Shown here: positions 49,701-62,700 of the stretch, one piece after another | How positions within the stretch are numbered: position 1 is the stretch's first letter | Layout: the number at the start of each line of letters is the position of its first letter | Source: Serinus canaria | Lineage: Eukaryota > Chordata > Aves > Passeriformes > Fringillidae | Length of the DNA: 64,000 nt | Assembly: GCF_022539315.1 (NCBI RefSeq) | Contig: NC_066317.1 | Location: 29,520,048 to 29,584,047, forward strand | Direction: 5' to 3' | Made by a program: the position numbers and the translations under genes | Notes under the pieces: model-generated | What the model was told of the DNA's origin: nothing | The model's database searches: none | The model's input: only the letters and a program-made list of their open reading frames with translations

Positions 49701-52700
49701 TGTGAGCTCCTGACTGTAGGAAGTTCAGCAAATGTCCTTCAAGCTGAGAGTCCAGTCTCTCCTGTAATCTCTCTCAATGCCTCCTGGCAAGGGATGCTTT
49801 CTTTTAGGACAGCAGTTTGAAGCTTTCTCTGAGACTGGAAGGCGAAGGAAACAATGGTAGGATGATTTTGTGCTCCATGAGGACAGCTGCCATCTCCCCA
49901 GGGCAGATGTTGCAGTTCACAGCCTGGGAGTTTTGATGTGCTCGCCTTTGCCAGCACAGGTTGACCTCTTAAGCAGCTGTTTCTGGAAGGAAATAGCTCT
50001 CAAAACCAAACATACAATCTTAAAAATCTGACTCCTGCTTTCAATAAAGTTATACAAGGAACGGAATGAAACATTTGCTTACTGATCAAAACTGATTGGA
50101 GCCATGATTAATTGGTTTTAAAATCCAAAATGGCAGGTTCATTCCTGGCTAAGCAGAAAAAGCACAGCAGTTGTCTCTCTCCTCCCAAACAATTATGATG
50201 GTAAGTTGGACATGATATCCCATTTCTAAATGTTTTGCTTTCCCAGTGTCCTGAGCTGACACAATGAGAATAATTTACACTGCAGAGGAAATACTTCTGG
50301 ACACAGCCTGGATCCTGTTCAGCTCAGGTCAGAATTCTTCACTTTCCCTGAGTGCCTAGCTCCAGCTGGGATTACCTGAAGTACCACTGCAGTTCAGACC
50401 TTGGAGGAAGGCATTATGGAGCAATGAAGCCTCTAAAATTGGGAGACCAGATTTGTTGAATTGCGCATTTTCGTAGTGAATTGCTTTCTATTGCTACATT
50501 ACTTAATACTCTCCGTTTTCTGAGCTTATGAAGTGTGACTGCCATTTAGCAGCACATTGTTGACCAGAGAGACGTGCTGATAGAGGGATTTATTGCAGTA
50601 AGATGGCAGTCTTTGTGAGAAAAAATATGGGCCCTTATTCATCTACAAAGGACATTTCAGACAGGGACCATTCAGGGGCATTTTTTGTCACACAGGGATG
50701 CTTGGAGTCAAGGTTGGTCTGAAAATTTTCCTGCGTTGTAAAATGTCACTGCACACATCGTTGTTATTATTATAATTGCTTCAATTATTAGATTTATTTT
50801 TCCCATGAAATACAGAGCTGTGAAATAGATATGTTTTCACAGTGCAGCCACAGCTACTGCTCTTCTCTTTTCTGTTGCAAGGCAAGCCATGTGTAGCAAA
50901 GGCTGGCATCTCCTTCATGGTAAAAAAGTTATCAAGACAAAACAAATGAATAAACCCCTTTCTTCTGGTAAGGCAGAACCAAGAAGACTGTAGAGACCAT
51001 TGTGGAAAATTCTAGTAATAGGATAATGGAAAAAATTACAATTTGTGGAGAATGCAGTGTTTCCCTTCTACATTTAAGAGTCCTGTGGAGAATAGAAACA
51101 GCTTTTCTGCAGAAAGATTTGATGCAGTGCCAAAAATTCAAATTGACACCTTAAAATAACCTGCCAAAGGAAGGGGAAAAAATAACCTTTCTTCTTGAAA
51201 TCCTGTAGCTCAAATTAGTATATTGTAGTACTGCTGCCCAGAGTTATGGGCTGTGGAAAGAGTGACTATTAACTGTGGATTTTGGTCCAAGTTCATGGAA
51301 AAACTGGAGACTTACTTAGTAAGGATAACTGTTCTTGATAGTTTGTTCGGAAATTCTGTAATACTGACTAAAAGCTTCTAGTACTGAATGCTAAAACTTC
51401 TGTAATACTGACTAAAGCTTCTGCTCACATGGGGGAATTTTACTTTCTTCAAAGAGATAAATTCAGTCTGATTATTCTGGATGAGAATTTTCAAGAAGGT
51501 CTGGAGAAGCACTCATTATTTTGCATTTATTAAGGCTGGGCTTTGAGTTGTAGCTCTGAAAAATAAAGATGAAACAATGCATCAGTTTCTGAATACCTGA
51601 ATTAGTCTTCCTCATTTTGATGTTTAGCCCTGAAGTACACCATCAGTATATTCATTTTTGATTTTTTCCAAAATAAATTCATATGCATGCTTTTAATACT
51701 GATGGCAAAACTGAAAGTGTATATTTCTTCATAGTACAACTAAAAATAGTAATTACAATTACACTGGTTGCCTTTGTATTCAGTGCTACTGCTTCAGTTT
51801 GAAAAAAAAAGTGTGGAAGAAGTATAGGAAGGAAAGTGAAGCTGGTAAGATGTATCAACATGGTTTTTCCAAAAAAAACCCAAAAAGTAAAATGATACCA
51901 TCCAGGTCTGAAGAAGACTCAGCAGGTAAGTGAACCTGTAGTCTTTGCATAAGGAAGAGCTAAAGATCATTTGCTGTGCAGATGATGACTACCAGTGTTG
52001 ATACAAGGAGTTTATCTTCTCAGCATGTGTTACAGAGGAAAACAGTTGCTTAAGACTATGTCTTAATCTACATGAAAATGCATGAAAATTGAGAAATGTG
52101 CCAAATTCAGGAAGAAATTAACTCTGAAAGTGTTCTGTTAGTCTAAGCTGTTTGCCAGCTCTGCCAAAAAACACTCCCAGCTCTTCCTGCAGACCAAGAT
52201 GTGTCCAGGACTGTTACACCTCTGCTGGTGGCTGTAGAGGTTTCAGTAGCTCTACACTGTCTGAAAGATCTTCCAGCACGAGAAGCAAGTCCCAGGTGCC
52301 CCATGCAGCCAGACCATGTGCATGTGATGGTTTCTGCAGCCTGCAGAGGTGCCAAATGCATGAGGGGTGAAACCTCTGCTTCAGGAGATCAGCTCTGAGG
52401 CAGAGCCAAGCTGCACTTTGATACCATCACTAGTGGGAAATATCTGAAACTATCTGTGAGTGGCCAGCAAGGTTTACTTCTGCAGTGGTTTCTTACATTT
52501 AGATGAAATCAAATTTTTGGAGAAGCCATGAGAGGCACTGAGTATAAACAGAAGTCAGTGGTGGAGTGCTGTGAATCTTCACTGAAAAAAGCCAGTTTTG
52601 TACAGTATTCCCTTTTTCTTTTTTTATGACTGAGATTCTGTTCCCTTGCTGTGAGTTGATCACAGATTCACATGAGATATCACAAATCAGTCAAACTAAT

Positions 52701-55480
52701 GCTGGTGGTTCAAGTGGTTCAAGAATGAATCCTGGATTTTTAAAAGATGCTTTGTCTCCTGAGACCTGGCTTGAGACACATAACAAAGTCTCCTCAACAT
52801 TTCAGAAAATGCCTTGCCTGACATAAGATATGCAACAGCCAAGCATTGTTATTGCTGTCTCTTGGTTACAATTAGCAAGTCTTTGCCAGTTGTTGTCACT
52901 AAGTAAAACTTTTAATAAGTGTGTAGATACAAAATCTATTCTTTTGGCCAGAAATTAATATGACTAATTACATTTTGCTATTTGCATTTCCCCTAAGGTA
53001 TCAGTATTTCCAGCTTCCTTCCCAAACTGTAACATAAAAATGCTTCTACTAGTTACGTAATTTGCTATTAATTGAAATAATATACAAACTATATTTTGGG
53101 TTCTCTGGGGGAGAAAGCATCACCATCTTCTCTGACATAGTGAAAAAACCCTAAACTTCAAAAATATAAATTTTAAATGTGTTTATAGAAAATCAGCATT
53201 AATATACTAGTTAGACTAGTTTTAAAAGTTTTTAAAAAGGTTTCAGATGTAAAGTTTATCATTGTTGTGTTTGTTTGACAGGGTTTGATAGCTGGGGGAG
53301 TGGAGGTGGGGCTAAAGAAGTGACTTCTGTGAGGAGGTGCAAGAAAAGCTTTCTGAAAAGCTTTCTTCTCCCCTATGTCCAGTGGAGCAGCCAATTCCAA
53401 AACAGACCCACTGCTGGCCAAGGCCAAGCTCATCAGTGGTGGTGGTAGCACCTCTGACATAAGGTATTTAAGGGGAAAAAATACATCAAAATATTGGTGA
53501 GGGATTGACCCCAAATGCATTTTTGTCTGCTTTCAGTTTGCCTGAAAGCAAGAGAAGCTGCTTGTAGATTTTGGCTTTTTGTTGCTAGAACTGCTTAGCT
53601 GAACTAAAAGGCAAGGTCCTAAAGTCAGATGAGACGAGGTTCAAGAGAGGCTGTGTTTGGTGAACATCTTCAGCCACAACTTAGAAAATCTGAAAGACTG
53701 ATGTAGCACATAGTTTTGTCTGTTGTCTGTCTGCTAAAGTTGTGGTGTCTGTTTGTTAAGGTCCATTTTTGGGGGAGACCTAAGGAGCATCTAAGGCTGA
53801 GTTCCTCTCTGTAATGAAAAGTTTCTTTAAAGTCCTGAGCTCTTGGTGTGAGCTCCTGATAAATGTGGGAGATTACATGGCCTTGTAACGCCACAAATAT
53901 TCATATTCAAATATCTGCAAGTGAATTATTTGGAGTATATACTATATAATATATAATCCATTCTATAATTATATAATCCATTTTCAAGGATGTGCTGCTG
54001 TGGCCATGGGTAGAGTTGTGTCTGTGCTCACACCGTGTTTATTGCCTTGATGACCTGCTGTGTTCTTTGCCATACTACACCACACACTCACCAAATCATT
54101 AGCATGAACTCTTGTGTTTGTAGCATTTGGAAGGTTGGTCCCAATTTATTCATCCAAGAACTGTGAGGAGAAAATACAAAGGAAGAACACATCTGCTTCC
54201 TGTAGTCTCCCAGATTTTCATATAATTGAAAGGCCAAGAGTTTCTTGCAGCCTGTGGGAAGGTTGACTCCTTTCAGGTCTAAGTCCCTGAGTCCCTTTTG
54301 GCACAACACAGGATTGCCTTTCCAGGGATACTGTAAGTTCTTTGGGCTCTGTCACAAAAAATCTAGAACTGTTACTATTTTTAAAAGGTATTGTACAAAT
54401 AATATAAATACTATATAAAAATGAAAATGTAGTGTTATCATTCATCACTCTGCAACCATTTAGTTCAGACTGCCAAGTCAAATTACTTTTCTGTGTGTTA
54501 CCTTCCTACTAAGCTCCATCAGAGTTCCTATGAAAATGCATTTCGCTCTGACAAACCAAACAATCTGTTGCCAAGAAACACAGAGGGCTCTTTTAATAAG
54601 TCTTTTTCTATCTTTATGCGGTTTAGACAAGAATGGCTTAAATATTTGATCAAAACAGGTCATTAATCAGCAGTTGTGTTGAAAAGTGGTCTCCATCTTT
54701 GGTAAAAGGATTGTATTTCTAGCATTTTTACATTCCACAGAGGTTAACTCTTACAAATTTCTTGACTTGTCTTGTCGTCCCTTCTGATACGATATTCTGT
54801 AAGTAAAGGGCTTTAGCATCTTAGTCCAAGGTATAGGCAGAGCCCAAGCATGTTTGTTTGCCTCCCACAACTGCAAATAATTTTCATTGTATTTGCAACA
54901 GGTCCTATGTGAGCACTAATTATAATTCAAGCTAAAACATGGAACTACAGTGCTCTCTCTAATGGTTCCCTGGTAACTACTTGAGTATGCTTTTGACCCA
55001 ACAGCGTGTGCAAGGCATGCAACCTGGTCCTTACTCTTTTCCTCTCCCTCTTCTAAATTTCAAGCTTCCATAGGGTAAGAATGGCTGAATTCCTACAGTC
55101 ACTGTTGCTGGTCATAAACTGTTGTGTGGGGAGTTCATGTTCTTTGCCCTCCAGGTTATATCACTCCCTGTAACTTGGTTTATCTGAGCCCTTCCCATCA
55201 GTGGATTTGGGACATAAGATCAGTAAAAAGGCTAACTTACCCTTGCAGGGACCTGTGGATGGATGGACAGACTCTTTGGCACTGGATTGCAGGAAGGGAC
55301 TGCATGGTAACTCATGTTTTACCTTAGTTGTAATGGGAAAAGGCCACAAAGGGGCATAGTTTTCATTGCAGCTCAGAAGCACCAAGGTTTGTGTCTTAGA
55401 CTAAATAACGATTAAATAAAGGTATGGTTTAAATTCACTAATGTTTAAGTAAATATAACCATAACAATAACCATAAATAA
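46717..55480. other. Intergenic DNA, no gene seen
   Basis: No known exon, RNA gene or transposon was recognised. Simple features are a poly(T) run at 48103-48118, an imperfect duplication at 51354-51422 and an ATATAATCCATT repeat near 53946-53982. ORFs up to 150 codons (47295-47747) have no recognised domain and no promoter or splice context. Confidence 0.5.
51354..51422. repeat. Direct repeat, 44-bp period
   Basis: TTCTGTAATACTGACTAAA followed by AGCTTCT occurs at 51354-51379 and again, one A shorter, at 51398-51422. Confidence 0.85.
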
Positions 55481-55650
55481 TAGAATAGAAGAAATATAAT
55501 ATAATAGAAAAAAAATAATATAATATAAAGAAGAGAATATAATATAATATAATATAATATAAATCATATAATAGAATATAATATAATACATATAATATAA
55601 TATAATCTAAATAATATAAGATATATAATATAATATATTAATATAAATAT
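55481..55650. repeat. AT-only minisatellite (ATAAT/ATATA units)
   Basis: About 170 bases consist almost only of A and T in irregular ATAAT, TATAA and AATAT units, with rare G or C. It is a pentanucleotide-like low-complexity array, likely length-variable. Confidence 0.93.
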
Positions 55651-56166
55651 GCTCTAATACCAATACAAAAAAAAAAAAATGCGCTATAAAATACAAGTGT
55701 CTTAATATACTAAGATACTAAGGCTTGTGCCTGTCCCAGATGGATGTATCTGGGGACAGCTTGTCTTCTGCTTTCATGTTCTTTCTGCTGGAATTCCTTT
55801 CTCCTCTAAAGTGCATCTGTTTCGGTGTTTCATCAGAAGAAGAGGTGGTAGGTAGCTATAATAAGTCTGAGTGGCTGATTTAATATATCTTACCTTGAAA
55901 ATTAAGATAAACTGATCACACAAAAAACCATGTCAAAAACTTGGAATGCTGCTGAAGAAAACTCAGATGCAGACGTCTGTCCCAGGAAATGCTGGTATTT
56001 AGCACCCTGTAAAGGACAGCTGAAATGGTATTTATAATGACAGTATCTGCAAATGAACTTCTTCAAACAGTTTCTTCCATGATTCTTCCAACATTTCTGT
56101 GAAAAAGAATTATCAACACAAAAAGAATACTGGTTTTGGTACCTGTAGTGCAAAGAAAGCCATTGT
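55651..56166. other. Intergenic DNA between the AT array and a CR1 copy
   Basis: An A run lies at about 55667-55679. Otherwise plain sequence with no feature recognised. Confidence 0.55.
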
Positions 56167-56705
56167 CATGGACTCATGGAATGCTTTGAGTCAGAAAATA
56201 CCTCAAAGATCCTTTAGTTCCAACACCCTGGCCATAGGCAAGGACACCTTTCACTAGGCCAGGTTGCTCAGAGCCCAATCCAACCTGGCCTGGGGCACTG
56301 CCAGGAATGAGGTATCCACAGCTTCTCTCTTTGGGCAACCTGTTCCAATGTCTTACCACCATCACAGTAAAGAATTTCTTCCCAATAGCTAATCTAAACC
56401 CACCTTGTTTCAGTTTAAAGCCATTCCCTTGTCCTGTCTCTACAGGCTCTTGTAAATAGTGTTTTAATCTTTCTTCTAGGCTCCCTTTAGGTGCTGGAAG
56501 GCTGCAATTAGATCACCCCAAACTTCCACTTTTTCAGGCTGAACAGTCCCAATTCCCTCAGCCTTTCCTGGAAGGAGAGGTGCTCCATACCTCCAACCAG
56601 CTTGGTGACCTCCTGTGGACTTGCTCTCCCAGGTCCCTTTCCTTCCTGTGCTGGACATGCTTAGAGCTGGATGCAGCACTGCAGGCGGGATCCCACCAGG
56701 CTGGA
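56167..56705 (-). mobile_element. CR1 LINE fragment, about 540 bp, antisense
   Basis: On the minus strand it reads from the reverse-transcriptase ORF end ('CAGCCTGAAAAAGTGGAAGTTTG', 'CTAATTGCAGCCTTCCAGCACC') through 'GGTGGGTTTAGATTAGC' and 'GGAACAGGTTGCCCAAAG' to 'CAGGGTGTTGGAACTAAAGGAT' and a decayed terminus near 56167. This is the longest CR1 copy in the window. It is 5' truncated, carries frame breaks, and is therefore dead. Confidence 0.92.
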
Positions 56706-59700
56706 GTTATGTAAGAACACAGTTACTTCTTGAAACATTCCCTTAAAACGTTTAGAACTCCCATTTAAGTATGAAACTTTCTTTCCACTAGACATCTTTT
56801 AATTAATGGAACTTGATCCTAGAAAGCCATTGGTGTAACTGTGAACTCAGGAACAAAGTTACCATAAAATAACACAGATTTGGTGTGCAAGATTGTTGTG
56901 CAAGACAACATAGATTTGTTGTAATATTCTCTTTGTTAAGTGTCTTTGACTCTAGGGCTGCCTTATGCTTTTGTTGCTGTTCATAAGTGATGTGGACTGA
57001 GGTGCTAGATGTCAGAGTTAGATAAACTAAAAAGTGCTCATGCTGCTAGTTCAAAATAAAAGATTTTAAAATAATATGCAATTTGATTTGGAAAAAAAAT
57101 GAAAAGGGAGGAAAAAAACCAATGAAAAATGTCCTCCATATCCCTGGGATGCAGAAACGTGCTTGCATATCCAACATCCTAAGTGGCAGCCCTTCTTTCT
57201 CCACAGTCTTTCTGAAAGGTTTAGCATGAGGTTTAGCACGTGGTAGTGGTGCACATACTTTACTCAAAGACATAGGACTCCAGCAGAGCTTCTGTGCAAA
57301 AAGCCAACCATCAAGTTACTCTTGGTGGTGTTTTTCAGCCTGTCCCCTGTGGAGTTTACAGACCTTTTTAGCAGCAGTCAGGGAAGGCATTATTGTGATG
57401 GAGCAAAAGAAATCATTTAGTGAAATAATCTTAATGCACTAATTGTATTTCCCTTGAAAATTACTGCTGGGTTGAATTTTTCCTGCTGCCTCAGATGTTT
57501 TGAAGCTGTGTCTGGAGCCAGAAAGGAAAGGTGGGAGCTAGGACACTTCATTGCATCAGTCCTGGTTACACCACTGCCCACCCCTGCCTTTCCTCTCCTC
57601 TTGCTGGTATCCCACTGCCTCCAGCACTGTCCTTTACTGAATAAGAGGACAGAGAGTTTCAGTGTGGACTTGAGGAATGTAGAAAACTTGGAGTAAAATT
57701 GTATTTTGGTCAGTAACTCTTCCTTGTCCTGTTGTTTCTGGACGGAATCCAGCCTTCACATCAGGAGGTTTTGAGGGAAGTCCAGGAGCATGTGTGAATT
57801 GAACATCTGGAGAGGAAAAAAAAAATGTAATTCTGCTAAATTGTGGTTTTGGAGGGGATGGGAGCTGCTAGATTTTTTCAGTGGCTGGTCACATGGATTA
57901 GGGACATGAGTGCAGGTATAAGAGGAAGTGTTGAGTATCAAATTACTCCTATCTAATACTATCACAGGGTGTTGCAATTTACACAAAGCTAAAAGTGCCA
58001 GAAATTTGGATGATGTATCTTTATTTGTTCATGTATCTATATATGCATGAAAAAAAATCTCTAAATATCTCTAATCATTACTGGGAGCAGTGCTGAGATA
58101 TTTTGTCAGAGGCTTTGGGCAAATCCTACTGGAAACATCCTAAATAAGAGTTGGCCTGGTCCGATGATAAGAAGCCTTCAGAAAAGTGCATCACATGTTT
58201 CTCTGAACACTGCTTTTTGTCTAGGACATAGAAAGTGAATCAATATTAAGTCCGAGGCTAGGACATCCCAGAAATCATTTTGTAAATCACACAGTCCTTG
58301 TATTCTAGCAGCTGCAGTTCTAATTCATCTGGATGTAGCTAGTTGCTGTCAGAAGCATAACACATCTTGAGCATTAAATGGATTTCTTGGAAATATCTTT
58401 AGGACACTTTTATCATTTTAGCACCATGTGTTTTTTCCTCTTATGTTTAGAGGTCCTTGGGGAGCGGCCAGGCCTGGTATCATGTTTCCACTGGAGATGC
58501 AGGGACAGGTGATATTCCTGAGGGTCAGGTGTTTGATGGCATGTGAATGCCACCAATGTTGTTGTATCCTCCCAGCTGTCACATCTGGAGTTCTGTCTGG
58601 CAGTGCTTTTCACAGAGGGTCAGTTATCCGATAGCATTGAAAGTGCACTAAGCAGAGATCAACCCTCTAGCAAAATACTCTAGAGGCAATTTTTTCCTCA
58701 AAAATTTCTCCTGTGGGACTTTCCACAGCTGGAAAGCCTTTTTTTGGTGTATGACCCTAACTGCTCTGGTTATAGAACAAAACTGAATAGAAAAAAAGGC
58801 AGGAAAAAATTTTCACTCCTTTTCCCACACTGAGCATAAAATGTACTGTCTGGCCTTGAACCAAGGGCCAAGAAATAACCCATTACCATGTAACATGTTC
58901 AGCTGGGGAAAGTGGTTTGACATTTAAAAGAGATGTTCTAAAATCATCCCAATGTTCCCTAATCATCCCAGCCCTGTAGGGATGCAGCAAAATCTGGGCT
59001 CTTCCCCAGGGGAAGGCAAGCTGGGAGATGAGGGCAGCAACAGGGTCAAGCCAGGGCAGGCAGGGCCAGGCATTGCCACCAAGGCAGAACTCGGTCCCAC
59101 AGCATCAAAAGCAACCAAGAGCCCTGACAGATCCTTTCCAAATGCCTGTAGTAGATTTTTAAGCATCCAGATAGATCCCCAGGCTATGTGTTGAGTAGTC
59201 TGTTATTAGATCTTTTGTTGAGCTTCATGTGATGGTAATCAATAAATGCACTGGCTGTCAGCAAAAATCCTCAGGCAGAAATCATTTGCCACTGGGGTCT
59301 GTAATGTGCTTCTCCAGCAGGAGAGACACAAGGGTATTGTAAGCATTTTGTTTTCCTCTTCTCACACCTGATACTTTTTTTAACTGGGAAGATGGATTTC
59401 AGCAGCAAGCTCCCACTGAGGTTAATGTTAGAAAGCCTATTCTTGATGTAAAATACACAAAAGAAGCTCTAACAATGATTGATACTGTCAGTGTTGATAT
59501 TCCTGACATTAATCCAAAGTTTATATAATTAAGCTGCCTCTAAAAAACACAGTGTTCAGCCAGTTGTTGCTGTCTTCTTGTTTGTGTCTTTTTCTTAGGG
59601 GAGTGTTGATATTTATGAAATGTTTCAAAGGAGTGGCTTTTGCTCCGGCTTGTCTGACTTCTTCCAAGACTGCATTAGAGATAGCTTATGTCACTGATTT

Positions 59701-62700
59701 GTCTGCATTGATCATTCTGAGGTGTTTAATTTGGTCAGCAGTTGACCTGTCCTTCGTTTACTGTGATTTTAAGTGACTACTTTTATGATGTGGAAGTGAT
59801 GTTTGTCTCCTTTGTGTGAGCCATCACTGTAGGCTGTTAATTGCAGCAATTCTAATCAATTAATTGTTCCATGTAAAAATACATGCACATATATACACAT
59901 ATGGGGTTTAGTAACCGTTTAAAAATGTAACAACAAAGAGGGCCAAGATCCTAGATATAAACACTGAGGAAAAAAAAATCAATGAGTTAATCAATGCAGT
60001 ATTGTAATTAAAAGTTGAATAGCATTAGGGTTTACTAATACATGGTGTTGATTCTTATTTAGACAAACACTTTTTCAATAAAAAAATCATTATGTAAGAA
60101 TTAGTAGTATTAAGATAAATATCTTCCAAGCAATAAAAAAGATGCTGTGATTACTGTGTAATTCTAAAGGAAGTTAGCAGCACCTGTGAAGTATTTCTAG
60201 CCTCCAAAGGCTCTCTTTCCTTTTTCTCTTGAAAACCATACACACATGTTCCGATATTATTAGCAATGCTACTATGTCAGCATAAGTCATTTTACTGCCC
60301 TTGCTGCATTCCTCTCCCATGTTAGATCAAGGAGCTGAGCCCATAAGGAGAAATCTGGGCAGCCTCTTGTGCCGGCCTTGTGAGAAGCCTTTGAGGTGAG
60401 ATACAGGGATGGCTACAAGGATTTCAGAGTGGGGTGGTATTGACTCAGAACAGGACCATTTCTGCTTAGGTTTTGCCCTAATTATTACCTACATTTTCTG
60501 AAGGGGCAGCTTGACACTTCATAGGAGGAGGAAGCAGGCATAATTCTTCAGTCTGAAGGTGGCTGGTATGTCAGAAGGCACTTTTGCTGTAGAGGCGATT
60601 TGCTTCCACTTTGCTTGAGTCTGGGAAAGTGCTTATTCAACCAGTCAAGGCTGGTTTCCCTTGGGAGCTGCTGCCACTCCAACACTCTAACAGGTAATCA
60701 GTAATTAATTATGTGAAAGCAAGATTAAAAAAAAGGAAAAATTTTGACCCTTTCATAGCCTTCAGAACATTTAATGACTATCACTGCATGCACCACATAA
60801 ACAGCATTCATAGAAAGACAAGTCCCTGTAGGTGCTTTGCACAATAGTCCCGAACTAATATTATATCTTTTGTGCCTATACATATCTCCAGCTGCATGCA
60901 GGATTTCTCTGTGCTTAAGTCACTGCTGTGATACTCTGATGCTGGTCTCGTGCATTAAGGCTTTTATTGGAGGCACAAGAATGGAAGGATGATCTGCTTC
61001 CATGGCTCATCTAGGACAGGGCTTGGAACCAGTAAAGTTAAGGAAAGACTGAATTAAACCTCTAGGATTCCTCTTTTGTCCAGGATTATTTTTCAAATGA
61101 GCCTGACTCTCTGACCCCTCCACGAAAATGAAAGAGTAGAAAAGCCTTTCAGGTTAATCTTTAAAGTAACATCATTCTTTCTGTTGATAAAACACCATGT
61201 TTTATTTAAATACCCTGAATTCTCACTTATAAAGCTAACAATCAAATAAAACCACCAGAATCCACTGATCATATAAAGAATAATGAACTTCTGAATGTGG
61301 AAATTCAGCTATTAGCTTTGAAAAGGTGTTCTAGGGCAAATGGATTAACTACGAACGATACAGCTTTATTTAATCATGGAAGCATCACACCACTCTTTTT
61401 GTTTCAGTTACACTGCTTCTTTATTGAATATAATTTACAATAATTTTACATATTGTTGCAAAAATGAATTTTTAACAAGGCCATTCCCCTGAATGAGCAG
61501 TGATTGAACTGAGGATGTTACTGCTGCTCATTCTCACCGTAAGGTGTGGATCATAGCAAGAGAGGAGAGGATTTGAAGCAGCAGATCCTTTGAAATATCC
61601 TGGTACCTCCACTGGCAATCTTGAGTTTGCAGTGTCTGAGCTTCAGCTTTCCTTTATTTCCTTGTACAAGTCAGAGATGCTAATCCACAGGTCTGGAAAC
61701 AGTGCATGGCTCTTGGAGAGGGTAAGTGAAGGTCCTAAGCTTATGTGTGTCAGTCCTCTTGGGTGCCCCAGCTGGCACAGCAGCTAGATATGCCAATGTG
61801 GATGTGTGTGAGGTGGCAAGACAACAGCCTGGGGAGGCATACAGACAAGATGTTCCAGCACATTTCAAACTAGAGGTCGAGCTGGCAGATGTTTGTCATC
61901 TTTTGCCAGGATGTCAGAGCCAGAACCCCTCTCCTCAGCTCTTGGCATAGACAGAGGTGTAGCAATGCCCAGGTTCCTTCTAGAGCACTCCAACCAGTTA
62001 TGAATAATTAATATCAGATCTGGAGGGGATCTGGATTTTCTTCTCAAACACCAAATTTTCAGAAAATTGTAGGGGAAAAAAATTTGAGCGTAAATCTCAA
62101 ACATAGACCAAGCTCTTCATAAAGCATGCTTCAGTCCTGAGTCACAAAGTTGAAGAATTTATTATTCTGCCCAAAACACCATTTTCTATTAACATAAAAA
62201 AAATTTATGACTTCTGCAACAGAGTCTGGCACAGCTCATTGCTTCCTTCATGTGTACTGCTAGTGTATGTAAGCACTCAGCCAGGGCTGTGCATGCTCTT
62301 CTCATCCACACAGATCCCACAAAGCACAGAATTGAAAGCAAAGAGGTCACAGGAGGAAAAAAAATAAAAATCCAGTGAATCTATTATGGCTAAGAGAACA
62401 GTAAAAAAAGAGTTTCCTTTGTATACCCTCAGAATAATGATGACTTCCACATCTTTGAGTTTTATTGCTAAACTTTTCATTTGTAAGTGTACTTACTGGT
62501 TACAAGAACTACTCTTCAGTTAAGTTTTGGTTGTCTGAAAAGAAATGGTAATATTTGACAGTAAATAACAAGATATTCAAAGTAACAGATAAGGGAGACA
62601 ATGAACTGATCCAAGGAGTCATTGCTTCTGTTGAGGCATTGTTATCATCTTTAGAGCAGCATCACTCAGCCGTGAATGTTCTTAGAATTAGTTCTTTTTC

